54,374 nt of DNA from Gammaproteobacteria bacterium (GCA_024642505.1 JAHEAZ010000011.1:1-54374), one strand, 5' to 3'; shown: positions 8,445-18,209, counted from the first letter of the stretch. The notes: generated from the sequence alone by a model not told the origin. Program-made: numbers and translations.

Positions 8445-10343
8445 TCAGGCTGCGCGCGCGCGTTTCTTCAGATGAATGAGCAGTATGGACACGGCGGCGG
8501 GCGTGATGCCTGGCAGCCGCGCAGCCTGGCCGAGCGTCGCCGGTCTTGCTTCCGCCAGCCGCTGCCGCGCTTCGTTCGACAGCCCAGCTACCCGGGCGTA
8601 GTCGAGGTCCCCCGGCAGCTGCGTTTCCTCGCTGCGGCGCTGCCGCTCGATTTCCTCGCGCTGCCGCCCGATGTAGCCCGCGTACTTCGCCTCGACATCG
8701 ACCTGCAGTGCCACCTGGGCCGCCAGGCGCTCGTCGGGCAGCGGCGCGCCCGGCCCGATGCAGTCGAGCGATACGAGCTGCCCATAGTCCGTTCCTGGCC
8801 GTCGCAGCAGCTCCAATGCACGTTGCTCGCGCGAGATCGGACCTCCCAGCACCCTGATGGCATCGGCATCAGCAACATCCCGCGGCCGCACCAGCAGCGC
8901 GGCGAGCCGCGCCGACTCGCGCCCGGCCGCATCGCACTTTGCGCTAAAGAACTCCCAGCGCTCGGCACCGACCAGTCCCAGTTCACGGCCCTTCGGCGTC
9001 AGCCGCAAGTCCGCATTGTCCTCGCGCAACAACAACCGGTGCTCGGCCCGGCTGGTGAACATGCGATAGGGCTCGATGGCTCCACGGGTAATCAGGTCGT
9101 CTACCAGTACACCGAGGTAGGCCTCATCGCGGCGCGGCCACCAGGGCTCCTCGTCCCGAACCGCAAGCGCAGCATTCAAGCCCGCCAGGATTCCCTGCGC
9201 CGCGGCTTCCTCATACCCCGTCGTGCCGTTGATCTGGCCGGCAAAGTAGAGCCCGTCGACGAACCTGGTCTCGAGCGAATGGCGGAGGTCACGCGGGTCG
9301 AAGTAGTCGTATTCGATCGCGTAGCCAGGGCGGGTCAGGTGCGCCCGCTCGAAACCGCGGATGCTGCGTACGAACTCCACCTGCACGTCGTGGGGCAGGC
9401 TGGTTGAAATCCCGTTCGGGTAAACCTCGTGCGTGTCGAGCCCCTCTGGCTCGACGAAGACCTGGTGCGACGCTTTGTCCGCGAAGCGCACCACCTTGTC
9501 CTCGACCGACGGACAGTAACGAGGTCCGGTGCCCTCGATCACGCCAGTGAACATCGGCGAACGGTCTGTTGCTGCGCGAATCAACTCGTGGGTCCGCTCG
9601 TTGGTTGCGGTGATATGGCAGCAGACCTGCGCTGGATGGTCCCCGGTCCGGCCCAGGAAGGAGAACACGGGCCGCGGGTCATCACCCGGCTGGGGCGTCA
9701 TCATCGAGTAGTCCAGGCTGCGCCCATCAAGCCTGGGTGGCGTTCCGGTCTTGAGCCTGCCGACCCGGAAAGGCAGCTCACGGAGGCGCGCGGCGAGACG
9801 ATTGGACGGCGGATCGCCGGCGCGACCCCCCGCATGGTTCTCGAGTCCCACGTGAATGCGGCCGCCGAGAAAAGTGCCCACTGTAAGCACCACGGCACGG
9901 GCCTCGAACGCCAGACCCATGCGAGTCACGACGCGCCGGATGCGGCCGCCTTCGATTTCGAGGTCCGCTACCTCCTGCTGGAACAGCTCGAGTCCCGGCT
10001 GGCTCTCCAGCATGGCGCGAATTGTGCGCCGGTAAAGCTGCCTGTCGGCCTGGGCACGCGTCGCGCGCACCGCAGGTCCCTTGCTGGCATTCAAGGTGCG
10101 GAACTGGATGCCGGCGCGATCGGCCGCCCGGGCCATTGCGCCGCCGAGCGCGTCGATTTCGCGTACCAGGTGACCCTTGCCGATGCCGCCAATCGCAGGA
10201 TTACAGCTCATCTGGCCCAGCGTTTCGATGCTCTGGGTCACCAGCAGGGTGCGCGCACCCATGCGCGCCGCCGCCAGCGCCGCCTCGGTGCCGGCGTGGC
10301 CGCCGCCGATTACGATGACGTCGTAGTTCCTGCTGTCGCGCAT
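8445..10343 (-). CDS. mnmG: tRNA uridine-5-carboxymethylaminomethyl(34) synthesis protein MnmG
   Basis: A 632-residue flavoprotein, the usual length for MnmG/GidA. The N-terminal FAD site is [14 protein letters not shown] (about residues 10-23). [11 protein letters not shown] (about 47-57) and the Cys-containing segment YCPSVEDK (about 274) are conserved, and the C-terminal helical domain binds tRNA and MnmE. With MnmE (also in this window) it installs the cmnm5 group on wobble U34 using methylene-THF and glycine. AGGA lies 5 bp before the ATG at 10343. In many proteobacteria it heads a mnmG-rsmG-parA-parB operon; here a GST gene follows instead. Confidence 0.97.
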   Translation of the reverse strand: MRDSRNYDVIVIGGGHAGTEAALAAARMGARTLLVTQSIETLGQMSCNPAIGGIGKGHLVREIDALGGAMARAADRAGIQFRTLNASKGPAVRATRAQADRQLYRRTIRAMLESQPGLELFQQEVADLEIEGGRIRRVVTRMGLAFEARAVVLTVGTFLGGRIHVGLENHAGGRAGDPPSNRLAARLRELPFRVGRLKTGTPPRLDGRSLDYSMMTPQPGDDPRPVFSFLGRTGDHPAQVCCHITATNERTHELIRAATDRSPMFTGVIEGTGPRYCPSVEDKVVRFADKASHQVFVEPEGLDTHEVYPNGISTSLPHDVQVEFVRSIRGFERAHLTRPGYAIEYDYFDPRDLRHSLETRFVDGLYFAGQINGTTGYEEAAAQGILAGLNAALAVRDEEPWWPRRDEAYLGVLVDDLITRGAIEPYRMFTSRAEHRLLLREDNADLRLTPKGRELGLVGAERWEFFSAKCDAAGRESARLAALLVRPRDVADADAIRVLGGPISREQRALELLRRPGTDYGQLVSLDCIGPGAPLPDERLAAQVALQVDVEAKYAGYIGRQREEIERQRRSEETQLPGDLDYARVAGLSNEARQRLAEARPATLGQAARLPGITPAAVSILLIHLKKRARAA

Positions 10344-10489
10344 GGGTCCTGCCCGTTTCCGTACCGCTTCGCCGAGCGGGCAATTCTACAGGCTCGCATG
10401 CCGCGGCATCGTGCGACGAGCGGCCTCGGGTGTCACAATGAGCGCCGACCAGGGCGCCCGGGCCCGCCGACCGGCCCGGCGAGGGCGCA

Positions 10490-12001
10490 ATGCCGCAGGG
10501 GCTTGGAATCATGCAGGAAAACGCTGTCCCGTGCGCCACCGGCGCGCTTGCGACGATACTTTGCGGCTTGTGGCTGTCTGGCCCGGCGGGAGCACAGTCT
10601 TCAGACGGACTGGCGCTCGCGGCCTGCAGGCTCGAGCATCCCTACGGACTTGGCTCGGTGGCCGCACGCTGCGGCAGGCTTCGCGTCGCCGAGAATCCCG
10701 ATGCGCCGCATGCAAGGCAGATCGACCTCGCCGTCGCGGTCATTCCCGCCGTCTCGGCCCAGGCCAGAGCGGATCCCCTGTTTCTGTTGGCGGGAGGCCC
10801 CGGCCAGGGCGCGCGCGATTCCTTCGTCGGCATGCTAGGCACGCTGGCCGCTGTCCGGCGCGAGCGTGACATCGTATTGGTCGACCAGCGCGGCACGGGC
10901 GATTCCAACGTCATGGCCTGCGACATGCCGGACGAGGGCTGGGAATCCGTCGCCTCTCCCGACGATTACCGTCATCTCGCCTCCGCGTGCCTCTCCGGGC
11001 TGCCCGGAGATCCGCGCTTCTATACGACCAGCATCGCGGTCCGGGATCTTGACGCGGTGCGCGCTGCGCTCGGCTATGAGCAGATCAATCTCTACGGCGC
11101 GTCCTACGGCACGCGCGTCGTGCAGCACTATGTGCGCCGCTATTCCGAACACGCCCGTGCTGTCATCCTTGACGGCGTGGTCAACCCGTCTCTGGCACTC
11201 GGCGCATCCATGGCGCTCGATGCCGAGTCCGCGTTGCGGGCAGGCTTCGCGCGTTGCGAGGCAGACCCTGGCTGCGCCAGCCGCTACCCGGACATCGCTG
11301 CCGAATTCGACACGCTGCGGGCGCAACTCGACCGGCATCCGGTCACCGTTCGGCTGCCCGATCCGGTCACCGCCGAAGGGCGCGAGATCGAGTTCACCGC
11401 CGGGCACCTGGCGCTTGCCACCCGGATGCTGATCTACTCGGACAGCAGCGCCGCGCTGCTGCCGCTGTTCATCCACGAGGCGCACAAGAACGGGAACTTT
11501 ACACCGCTGGCGGCACAGGCCCAGATGGTGGGCGAGCAGCTCCGGGACGCGCTGGCCTACGGGATGCACAACGCCGTGGTCTGCAGCGAGGACCTGCCTT
11601 TCCTGGACCGGGCAGCGCTGGATCAGCGTGCGCTCGGCGCGTCGTTCCTGGGAAGCGCCATGCTGGACGGCCTGAGCGCCATGTGCGAGGTGTGGCCGCG
11701 CGGCACCGTGGACGTCGACCTGAAGGATCCGCTGAACTCGGCCGTTCCAGCCCTGCTGCTCTCCGGACAGTTCGACCCGGTTACGCCGCCCGCCTATGCC
11801 GCCGCTGCGGCCGCGGGATTCAGCGATCACGCTGAAATCGTATTCAAGGGCCAGGGACACATCCAGCTCGGCCTGAAGTGCGCCCAGTCCATGATCCGTC
11901 GCTTCCTCGATGCCGGCACGACCGCCAACCTCGATACCCATTGCGCCGATGTCGTCGAACCGTCGCCGTTCTTCCTGAACTTCAACGGGGGTGCGCCGTG
12001 A
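10490..12001 (+). CDS. Secreted alpha/beta hydrolase (tripeptidyl aminopeptidase/proline iminopeptidase-like)
   Basis: A 503-residue secreted hydrolase with a signal peptide (about residues 1-36, ending near GAQS). The oxyanion loop is LAGGPGQG (about 100-107) and the nucleophile elbow is GASYGTR with Ser205. The C-terminal TAP-like part supplies Asp in SGQFDPVTPP and His in GQGHIQLG, so the triad looks complete. Relatives remove N-terminal peptides or proline. An alternative ATG at 10511 would give a shorter signal. The stop codon overlaps the start of the ABC ATPase gene (GTGA), so all three downstream-facing genes are probably one translationally coupled operon. The substrate is unknown; the coupling to an exporter is the interesting point. 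Confidence 0.85.
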   Translation: MPQGLGIMQENAVPCATGALATILCGLWLSGPAGAQSSDGLALAACRLEHPYGLGSVAARCGRLRVAENPDAPHARQIDLAVAVIPAVSAQARADPLFLLAGGPGQGARDSFVGMLGTLAAVRRERDIVLVDQRGTGDSNVMACDMPDEGWESVASPDDYRHLASACLSGLPGDPRFYTTSIAVRDLDAVRAALGYEQINLYGASYGTRVVQHYVRRYSEHARAVILDGVVNPSLALGASMALDAESALRAGFARCEADPGCASRYPDIAAEFDTLRAQLDRHPVTVRLPDPVTAEGREIEFTAGHLALATRMLIYSDSSAALLPLFIHEAHKNGNFTPLAAQAQMVGEQLRDALAYGMHNAVVCSEDLPFLDRAALDQRALGASFLGSAMLDGLSAMCEVWPRGTVDVDLKDPLNSAVPALLLSGQFDPVTPPAYAAAAAAGFSDHAEIVFKGQGHIQLGLKCAQSMIRRFLDAGTTANLDTHCADVVEPSPFFLNFNGGAP

Positions 12002-12729
12002 TCGAGGTCGAGTCGCTGGCCAAGCACTTCGGCACCGTGCAGGCGGTCCGGGACGTCAGCTTTGCCGCCGCCGACGGCCGGATCACCGGCCTGCTCGGGC
12101 CCAACGGCGCCGGCAAGTCGACCACGCTCAGGATGCTCTACACGGTGCTCCGACCGGACAGCGGCGCCGCGCGCATCGATGGCATTGATGTCCTGACCGA
12201 CCCGCTCGGCGCAAGGCGCTCGATCGGCGTGCTACCGCATTCGGCCGGAATCTATCCCAATCTGAGCGCACGCGAAAACATCCGCTTCTACGGCGAGTTG
12301 CATGGCTTGTCGCCGGTGGTGCTAGAAAACCGCCTCGAAGAGCTGGTCGATCAGCTCGGTATGTCGGAGTTCGCCGACCGGCCCGCCAGGGGTTTCTCCC
12401 AGGGCCAGCGCATCAAGGTGGCGCTGGCCCGTGCTCTGGTGCACTCGCCCAGGAATGTGCTGCTGGATGAACCCACCAACGGCCTGGATGTCATGGCAAC
12501 GCGGGCACTCCGGGACCTGGTTCTCGGCCTGAAAGCTAACGGACATTGCGTACTGTTCTCCAGCCACGTCATGCAGGAGGTCGCGGCGCTCTGCGACGAA
12601 ATCGTGATCATCGATCACGGGCGCGTCGTCTGCGACGGGACGCCCGCCGGCATCCAGTCGCGCTTTGGCGGGAGCAGTCTGGAGGAAGCCTTCGTGCGGG
12701 TCCTCGGCGAGCCGGAGGGCCTGGCATGA
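11998..12729 (+). CDS. NatA-like ABC transporter ATP-binding protein
   Basis: A 243-residue ATPase. The GTG at 11998 is chosen because it overlaps the hydrolase stop (GTGA) and the protein then opens with IEVESLAKHFG, as NatA proteins do. Walker A GPNGAGKST is at about 36-44, the signature FSQGQRIKVALARAL at about 132, and Walker B LLDEPTNGLD at about 154, with a SSHVMQE switch. The signature reads SQGQ instead of SGGQ, a common variant in ABC-2 exporters. It partners the permease that follows with a 4-bp overlap. Related NatAB systems export Na+; other ABC-2 exporters move peptides or polymers, so the substrate is open. Confidence 0.9.
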   Translation: MIEVESLAKHFGTVQAVRDVSFAAADGRITGLLGPNGAGKSTTLRMLYTVLRPDSGAARIDGIDVLTDPLGARRSIGVLPHSAGIYPNLSARENIRFYGELHGLSPVVLENRLEELVDQLGMSEFADRPARGFSQGQRIKVALARALVHSPRNVLLDEPTNGLDVMATRALRDLVLGLKANGHCVLFSSHVMQEVAALCDEIVIIDHGRVVCDGTPAGIQSRFGGSSLEEAFVRVLGEPEGLA

Positions 12730-13907
12730 TTGGCACGCTCCGCGCCGTGTTTCGCAAGGAATTCCTGGAAACCGTACGCGACCGGCGAGCGCTGTTGTCG
12801 AGCCTGGTAATGGGCCCCTTGTTTGCGCCGCTGATGTTCCTCGGCATCCTGACGCTATCGCTCAACCAGTCTGTTTCGTCGCTCGATGAGGCCATCGCCG
12901 TGGCCGTTTGCGGCGGTGACCATGCGCCCAACCTGGTGCAGTTTCTGCGCGAGCAGGGCCTTGCAGTAACGCTCAAGGACGGCACGGACACCGATATCCG
13001 CGCCTGGATCGGGGACGGCATCGACCAGGTCGTCGTCGCGATACCTACCGCCTATGGGCAGCAGTTGGCGGGCGGCCAGCCGGCACGGGTGCTCGTCTAT
13101 GCCGACGGCTCCGACAACAAGGCAGAGCGTCGCGCGGGCAGGGTTCGCGCGGCGATATCCGGTTACTCCGGGTCCATCGCCGCGTTGCGTCTGCAGGCGC
13201 GCGGCATCTCGCCGTTGGTTGCACAGGCCGTCGTGGTGGACAGCATTGATGTCTCCACACCTGCATCGCGCGCGACGCTGGTTCTCGGCATGCTTTCCTA
13301 CATTGTCCTGCTGGTGACGCTGCTTGGCGGGATGTACCTGGCGATTGATGCAACCGCGGGCGAGCGCGAGCGCGGTTCGCTCGAGCCGCTGCTGACGACG
13401 CCGGTGCCGCGCACCCACCTGATCTACGGCAAGGTACTGGCCTCTGCTTTCTTCATGGTCGTCGCGCTGGCGCTGGTGACGGTCACGATAGCGCTCGCAG
13501 TGCGCCGGGTGCCGCTGGAGGAAATCGGCATGTCGGCCAACTTCGGCGCCGGTGTTGCGTTCGCCGTATTTCTGGCGACGTTGCCCTTCGTCGCAGTCGG
13601 CGCATCGTTGTTGACGGTGGTCGCATCCTTCACGCGCAGCTACAAGGAAGCGCAGACCTGGCTCGGCGTGGTGCTGCTGGTGCCGACACTACCGATCGCC
13701 GTCGCCGGCCTGCTCGACATCAAGGCAAGCGCCGCGCTCATGCTGGTGCCCAGCCTGTCCCAGCACCTCTTGATACAGGGTTTCCTGAAGAGCGAGGCGT
13801 TGCCTGCTTCCTACGCCGCCATCTCGACGCTGAGTACCCTGGCGCTCGGTGCGCTGCTGACCTGGGTGGCAGGAAAGCTGTACCAGCGCGAGAGGATATT
13901 AGGATAA
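12726..13907 (+). CDS. NatB-like ABC-2 transporter permease
   Basis: A 393-residue membrane protein. The ATG at 12726 overlaps the ATPase stop (ATGA); an ORF continuing upstream is only the read-through of another frame. It has one N-terminal membrane helix (about 25-45), a large extracytoplasmic domain (about 50-170), then five or six C-terminal helices including TAGERERGSLEPLLTTPV, the ABC-2/NatB signature before the second helix. This is the usual topology of the NatB family. Last gene of the hydrolase-NatA-NatB operon; 29 bp later the convergent GDYXXLXY gene ends. Confidence 0.9.
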   Translation: MIGTLRAVFRKEFLETVRDRRALLSSLVMGPLFAPLMFLGILTLSLNQSVSSLDEAIAVAVCGGDHAPNLVQFLREQGLAVTLKDGTDTDIRAWIGDGIDQVVVAIPTAYGQQLAGGQPARVLVYADGSDNKAERRAGRVRAAISGYSGSIAALRLQARGISPLVAQAVVVDSIDVSTPASRATLVLGMLSYIVLLVTLLGGMYLAIDATAGERERGSLEPLLTTPVPRTHLIYGKVLASAFFMVVALALVTVTIALAVRRVPLEEIGMSANFGAGVAFAVFLATLPFVAVGASLLTVVASFTRSYKEAQTWLGVVLLVPTLPIAVAGLLDIKASAALMLVPSLSQHLLIQGFLKSEALPASYAAISTLSTLALGALLTWVAGKLYQRERILG

Positions 13908-13936
13908 CGGAATTTGCCAGCAGCTCTCAGCGTACC

Positions 13937-14482
13937 TTACGTGGCCTCAGCCTGATCCGCGGTGCCGGTGCTGGGCATCGCCGGTTTCCTGACTTCCAGC
14001 CTTATTGGCCGGGGCGCCCCTTCGCGCGGGACCGTCACCTCGGCCCAGAGTACCTCGCCTGGCGCCAGTCGCGTCGGGTCGGCGGCCTCTTCCGGCAGGA
14101 AGAAAGCGATCGGTTCCGCCAACGCCCAGACCTGTCCGGCCGGCGTCGAGACGCGTTGTGCCATCGGGCCCGTCCAGCCAATGAACGCTTCCTCAGATGG
14201 TGTGGCGACAATGGCGCGCAAGGACCCGTCGATCGCGGTCAGCTCGACCGGGTATACATTCACCCTCTGCTCTTCCATGCCTGGCCCGTTGATGCGATCG
14301 ACCTGGACGACGAGCCGTAACGACACGTAGCGCCCGCGAATCGGCAGCATGGGGTCGATGCCCGTGGTCTGCGCCCACACCCTCGGCAGGGTCTCCCGGT
14401 CATATAGCAGCTTGCCGGCGACGCCGGCCACCAGCATGACCTGAACCAGCGCGATCACCAGCCCGCGCAACAGCGGATTCAT
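13937..14482 (-). CDS. GDYXXLXY domain protein (DUF2157-associated)
   Basis: A 181-residue protein. The start at 14482 is chosen because it overlaps the stop of the DUF2157 gene and the protein begins with a membrane anchor (about residues 5-26). After it comes the diagnostic segment PIRGRYVSLRL, matching the GDYxxLxY motif with Arg in place of Asp. The rest is a beta-rich extracytoplasmic domain. The family is defined by this motif and is nearly always encoded beside a DUF2157 protein, as here. No biochemical role is known. A longer open frame upstream is the shadow of the DUF2157 gene. Confidence 0.82.
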   Translation of the reverse strand: MNPLLRGLVIALVQVMLVAGVAGKLLYDRETLPRVWAQTTGIDPMLPIRGRYVSLRLVVQVDRINGPGMEEQRVNVYPVELTAIDGSLRAIVATPSEEAFIGWTGPMAQRVSTPAGQVWALAEPIAFFLPEEAADPTRLAPGEVLWAEVTVPREGAPRPIRLEVRKPAMPSTGTADQAEAT

Positions 14483-15648
14483 TGAGCCTCCTCGCCAAGG
14501 CGCGCGATCAGACGCCTGCGGATGCGCTCTGCCAGCCACCCGCCCAGGATGCACAGCAGGCCCATGCCGATCAGCCCAACTGCTCTTCCAAGCATGTCGA
14601 ACAGGCTGGAGAAATAGAAAGCCAGAACCGTCAGCACGAAGCCCAGCACCCCGAGGTTGACCCGCAGCCGCTGGCGATCGAGCAGGCCCCATCCGACCAG
14701 CCCTACGGAGCCTGTCGCGTACACCAGGTAGATACACAGGCGCTGCCACGTGATCGCCGGATCGAGTGCGATGACGATCGCAGCGAGCGCCGCCGCAAGC
14801 AGCACCGGCCAACCCTCGGCGCGGCGTAGCCAGCCGGCCACGACCAGTGGTAGCCCCAGCGCAACCGACCAGCCGACTGTCAGCAACATGGTGGGAACTG
14901 GCTGCCGTTGTGCTTCGACCATGAGTTCCTGGCCGCTGCCAGCCAGCCCGCTCGCCGCGAGGATCAGGCACACGGCCCCGAGGCGCGCCAGTGCCTGCCG
15001 CCACGGAGTCTCGCCGCCTCGCGTGGTCGCCGCCAGGTAGGCGGTGCTAAGCAAGACCAGTCCGAAGGGAACGACCGATTCGATCGCCTCGCCAGAGATC
15101 GCCCGATACCACGGGAAGTTCGAAGCCCACTCAGACACAAGCCAGGCCGGAGCAAGGATGGCGACCCACAGAACCTGCGGCCAGTCCCTCAGCAACAAGG
15201 CTGCAACGCCGGCCCCCAATGCCCATAGCAGGAATGCCTCGGGCCAGTGCGCCTGGAGGTTGAAGATCTGGCCCGACAGGAAGATGCCGGCACCGAGCGC
15301 CGCGGTACCCACCGCGTGCAGCGTGGTTGCAAGTGCCTCACTGAACCGTGCGCCAAGAGCGGCCCCGATATGAAACGCTGCGACCATGGCCAGAACGATC
15401 GCGAACCGGGACCAGGGCGACAGGTCCTGCCAGTTCGCCGAGACGAACAGAAATACGCCCGCTGCCAGAAGTAACCCACCAAAGCCGAATGCCAGGACAG
15501 CCATTCGCCCGGTCTGCGTCGGCTTTCGGGCAGTCTCGTGCGCCCGCAACCGTCCGGCTGTCGCAGCATCGATCAAGCCCGCCTCGCTCCATCGTGCGAT
15601 GGCACGCTGAATGTCATTGGGTGACTTGATGATCGGCTTGTGCCTCAT
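14479..15648 (-). CDS. DUF2157 multi-pass membrane protein
   Basis: A 389-residue protein. The cytoplasmic N-terminal DUF2157 helical region (about residues 10-50: IQRAIARWSEAGLIDAATAGRL) is followed by about ten hydrophobic helices up to residue 375 and a basic C-terminus. The start at 15648 is preferred because the domain begins there; an in-frame ATG 60 bp earlier is also possible. It is paired by a 4-bp overlap with the GDYXXLXY gene. Function unknown; the two proteins probably form one membrane complex. The gene is divergent from the Anbu operon, with about 200 bp between starts. Confidence 0.82.
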   Translation of the reverse strand: MRHKPIIKSPNDIQRAIARWSEAGLIDAATAGRLRAHETARKPTQTGRMAVLAFGFGGLLLAAGVFLFVSANWQDLSPWSRFAIVLAMVAAFHIGAALGARFSEALATTLHAVGTAALGAGIFLSGQIFNLQAHWPEAFLLWALGAGVAALLLRDWPQVLWVAILAPAWLVSEWASNFPWYRAISGEAIESVVPFGLVLLSTAYLAATTRGGETPWRQALARLGAVCLILAASGLAGSGQELMVEAQRQPVPTMLLTVGWSVALGLPLVVAGWLRRAEGWPVLLAAALAAIVIALDPAITWQRLCIYLVYATGSVGLVGWGLLDRQRLRVNLGVLGFVLTVLAFYFSSLFDMLGRAVGLIGMGLLCILGGWLAERIRRRLIARLGEEAQ

Positions 15649-15744
15649 GCAGCGATTCCCTCCAGTCAACTTGAGCGCGTCTGCGCGAGGCCGCATCGTG
15701 ACTTGCACCGATTCGGGGCAATCGACCGGCCCGCTGCGCGCTGA

Positions 15745-15750
15745 TATACC
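15745..15750 (+). promoter_or_regulatory. Weak candidate -10 element for the Anbu operon
   Basis: TATACC, with a poor -35 match (TCGACC) 17 bp upstream at 15722-15727. A short inverted repeat (CCCTT-ATC-AAGGG) begins at about 15749. If transcription starts near 15757, the upstream TTG at 15763 would be almost leaderless, favouring the ATG cluster at 15847. Position and context are the only support. Confidence 0.25.
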
Positions 15751-15846
15751 CTTATCAAGGGGTTGCCCGTCTTCTCAGGCGCGACGGCGGAGCGTGTTCT
15801 GGCTAAACTGGGCTGGCAGCTGGCAACGCGATCGCCCGACTCACTG

Positions 15847-17259
15847 ATGATGATGCCTTACGACGAAATGCGCGACGGCGAGGGCCGGGTGCGCGGTCAC
15901 TACCGGGAATTCGACTCCTGGCTGGCCGGCATGCCCGGCGACCGTCTCGCGCAGAAGCGCGTTGAGGCCGACGGGCTGTTCCGCCGCACCGGCATTACCT
16001 TTGCCGTCTACGGCGAGGAAGCCGGTGCAGAACGGCTGATACCGTTCGACGTCGTCCCGCGCATCATCACCGCAGCAGAGTGGCGCAAGTTGTTCAAGGG
16101 GCTGAAGCAGCGCGTCACTGCGCTAAACGCCTTCATCGCTGACATCTACCACGACCAGGACATCCTCAAGGACGGCCGTATCCCGCCCGAGCAGGTGCTG
16201 TGCAACACGCAGTACCGTCCGGAGATGCAGGGGATCGAGGTGCCCGGCGACATTTACGCGCATATCGCCGGCATCGACGTCGTAAGGGCCGGCGAAGGCG
16301 AATTCTACGTTCTCGAGGACAACCTGCGCGTGCCATCCGGCGTCTCCTACATGCTCGAGGACCGCAAGGTGATGATGCGGCTCTTTCCCGAGCTGTTCGC
16401 TCGCTACGCGGTGGAGCCAGTCCAGCACTACCCGGACATCCTGCTCGACAACCTGCGCAGCGTCGCGCCGCCTGGCGTCCGCGAGCCCACGGTCGCGCTG
16501 CTGACGCCGGGGGCGCACAACAGCGCCTACTTCGAGCACGCTTTCCTGGCCCAGCAGATGGGCGTCGAGCTGGTCGAGGGACAGGATCTTGTCGTTCGCG
16601 ATGGCTTCGTCTTCATGCGAACCACCCGCGGTCCGCAGCGCGTGCACGTGATCTATCGGCGGGTCGACGACGACTTCCTCGATCCCCTGGCATTTCGGCC
16701 GGACTCGATGCTCGGCGTGCCGGGACTGCTCGCCGCCTACCGGGCAGGGCACGTCACCATCGCGAACGCGATCGGCACCGGCGTGGCCGACGATAAGTCT
16801 ATCTACCCGTACGTCCCCGAAATGATCCGCTTCTACCTGGACGAGGAGCCGGTCATCGACAACGTGCCGACACGCATCCTGAGACGGCCCGAAGACCTTG
16901 CCTATACGCTCGAGCACCTTGACGAGTTGGTCGTGAAGGAGGTGCATGGCGCAGGCGGCTACGGCATGCTGGTGGGACCCAAGGCGAGCCGCGCCGAGCT
17001 CGAGCAATTCCGCGGCCTGATCAAGGCTCATCCCGGGCGCTACATAGCGCAGCCCACGCTCGCGCTGTCGACCTGCCCGACCTTTGTTGACGAGGGCGTC
17101 GCGCCGCGCCACATCGACCTCAGGCCCTTCGTGCTCTCTGGCCGCGACGTGCGCATCGTCCCCGGCGGCCTGACCCGAGTCGCGCTGCGGCCAGGGTCGC
17201 TGGTGGTGAATTCCTCGCAGGGGGGCGGTACCAAGGACACCTGGGTGCTGGAACGCTGA
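15847..17259 (+). CDS. Circularly permuted type 2 ATP-grasp protein (Anbu operon)
   Basis: About 470 residues. Start chosen at the triple ATG (15847/15850/15853), since the conserved family opening PYDEM...GRVRGHYREF follows at once; an in-frame TTG at 15763 would add 28 residues. The protein carries the DUF404/DUF407 circularly permuted ATP-grasp core, with LCNTQYRPEMQGI, FYVLEDNLRVPSGVSYMLEDR, HAGxYxAQPT-like and NSSQGGGTKDTWVLE segments. Such proteins are predicted peptide-bond-forming ligases that add amino acids or make peptide tags. First gene of a four-gene operon (stop touching the next ATG) with alpha-E, transglutaminase and Anbu. The chemistry is inferred from fold and context only. 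Confidence 0.9.
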   Translation: MMMPYDEMRDGEGRVRGHYREFDSWLAGMPGDRLAQKRVEADGLFRRTGITFAVYGEEAGAERLIPFDVVPRIITAAEWRKLFKGLKQRVTALNAFIADIYHDQDILKDGRIPPEQVLCNTQYRPEMQGIEVPGDIYAHIAGIDVVRAGEGEFYVLEDNLRVPSGVSYMLEDRKVMMRLFPELFARYAVEPVQHYPDILLDNLRSVAPPGVREPTVALLTPGAHNSAYFEHAFLAQQMGVELVEGQDLVVRDGFVFMRTTRGPQRVHVIYRRVDDDFLDPLAFRPDSMLGVPGLLAAYRAGHVTIANAIGTGVADDKSIYPYVPEMIRFYLDEEPVIDNVPTRILRRPEDLAYTLEHLDELVVKEVHGAGGYGMLVGPKASRAELEQFRGLIKAHPGRYIAQPTLALSTCPTFVDEGVAPRHIDLRPFVLSGRDVRIVPGGLTRVALRPGSLVVNSSQGGGTKDTWVLER

Positions 17260-18206
17260 TGCTCAGCCGCACTGCAGACCATCTGTACTGGATGTCGCGT
17301 TACACCGAACGCGCGGAGAACCTCGCCCGCATGCTCCAGGTCAACGTACGCATGGCGCTGCTGCAACGCCAGTCGGACGAGCCCGACCAGTCCTGGGCTG
17401 CGACACTGGCGATGATCGGCCAGCTCGAGGCCTATCGCGAGCGCTACAGTGCCGTGACGCCCGAACGGGTTGTGGACTTCCTGGCCTTCGATGAAAGCAA
17501 TTCCGGCAGCATCGTCCGTGACCTGCGCGCCGCCCGCGAGAACGCCCACGCGGTGCGCGGCACACTCACCTCGGAGCAATGGGAAACCATCAACTCGACC
17601 TGGCTCGAAATGCGTGGCCACAAGCTGAAGGACCTGTCGACCGACGAATTGATCGAGTTCCTGGAGTGGGTCAAGTTCCGTTCGCACCTGGTGCGCGGCG
17701 TAACGCACGGCACGATGCTGCGCGACGAGGGCTTCAACTTCACTCGTATCGGCACCGTCCTGGAACGTGCAGACAACACCGCGCGGATCCTCGATGTGCA
17801 GCTTCGGCTGCTCGCCCCCGGCGGCGTGGGCCAGGCGACCCGTGCGGACTATTACAAGTACTCGGCACTGCTGGCCTCGGTGTCGGCTTTCGAGATTTAC
17901 CGCAGGGTCTATCGTGACCGCATCACGCCAGCGCGGGTCGCTGAGCTCCTGATCCTGCGATCCGATATGCCGCGTTCGCTGCACCGCTGCATGAACGAGC
18001 TGGTGGTCTACCTCGGCGAGGTCGCGAATGACCAGTCCGCCGAAACCATCAGGCGTGCCGGTGCGCTCAGGTCCACGCTGCGCTACGGCCGTATCGACCT
18101 GATCCTCGAGGAGGGTGTGCACGAGTTCCTGACCGGGTTCCTGGGCCGGGTCCGGGACATTGGCCGGCGCATTGCCGAGGACTTCCTCGTCTCCACTACG
18201 GGCTGA
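17259..18206 (+). CDS. Alpha-E domain protein (DUF403)
   Basis: A 315-residue, mostly alpha-helical protein beginning LSRTADHLYWMSRYTERAENLARML, the typical start of alpha-E proteins (named for their conserved Glu and helical fold). No known catalytic motif. It starts on the last base of the ATP-grasp stop codon and ends 3 bp before the transglutaminase gene. Alpha-E proteins almost always accompany the permuted ATP-grasp; some are fused to it, so the two likely act as one enzyme or complex. Role unknown beyond that. Confidence 0.9.
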   Translation: MLSRTADHLYWMSRYTERAENLARMLQVNVRMALLQRQSDEPDQSWAATLAMIGQLEAYRERYSAVTPERVVDFLAFDESNSGSIVRDLRAARENAHAVRGTLTSEQWETINSTWLEMRGHKLKDLSTDELIEFLEWVKFRSHLVRGVTHGTMLRDEGFNFTRIGTVLERADNTARILDVQLRLLAPGGVGQATRADYYKYSALLASVSAFEIYRRVYRDRITPARVAELLILRSDMPRSLHRCMNELVVYLGEVANDQSAETIRRAGALRSTLRYGRIDLILEEGVHEFLTGFLGRVRDIGRRIAEDFLVSTTG

Positions 18207-18209
18207 AAC

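Noticed and set aside
9429-10838. 469-residue plus-strand open frame opposite mnmG
   Set aside because: mnmG is certain; the frame also runs into the hydrolase gene and has no domain.
10835-11941. 368-residue minus-strand open frame opposite the hydrolase
   Set aside because: Antisense shadow of a gene with a full catalytic triad and signal peptide.
15749-15761. Inverted repeat CCCTT-ATC-AAGGG as an operator or terminator
   Set aside because: Only 5 bp per arm with no T-run; too weak to call alone, mentioned with the candidate promoter.
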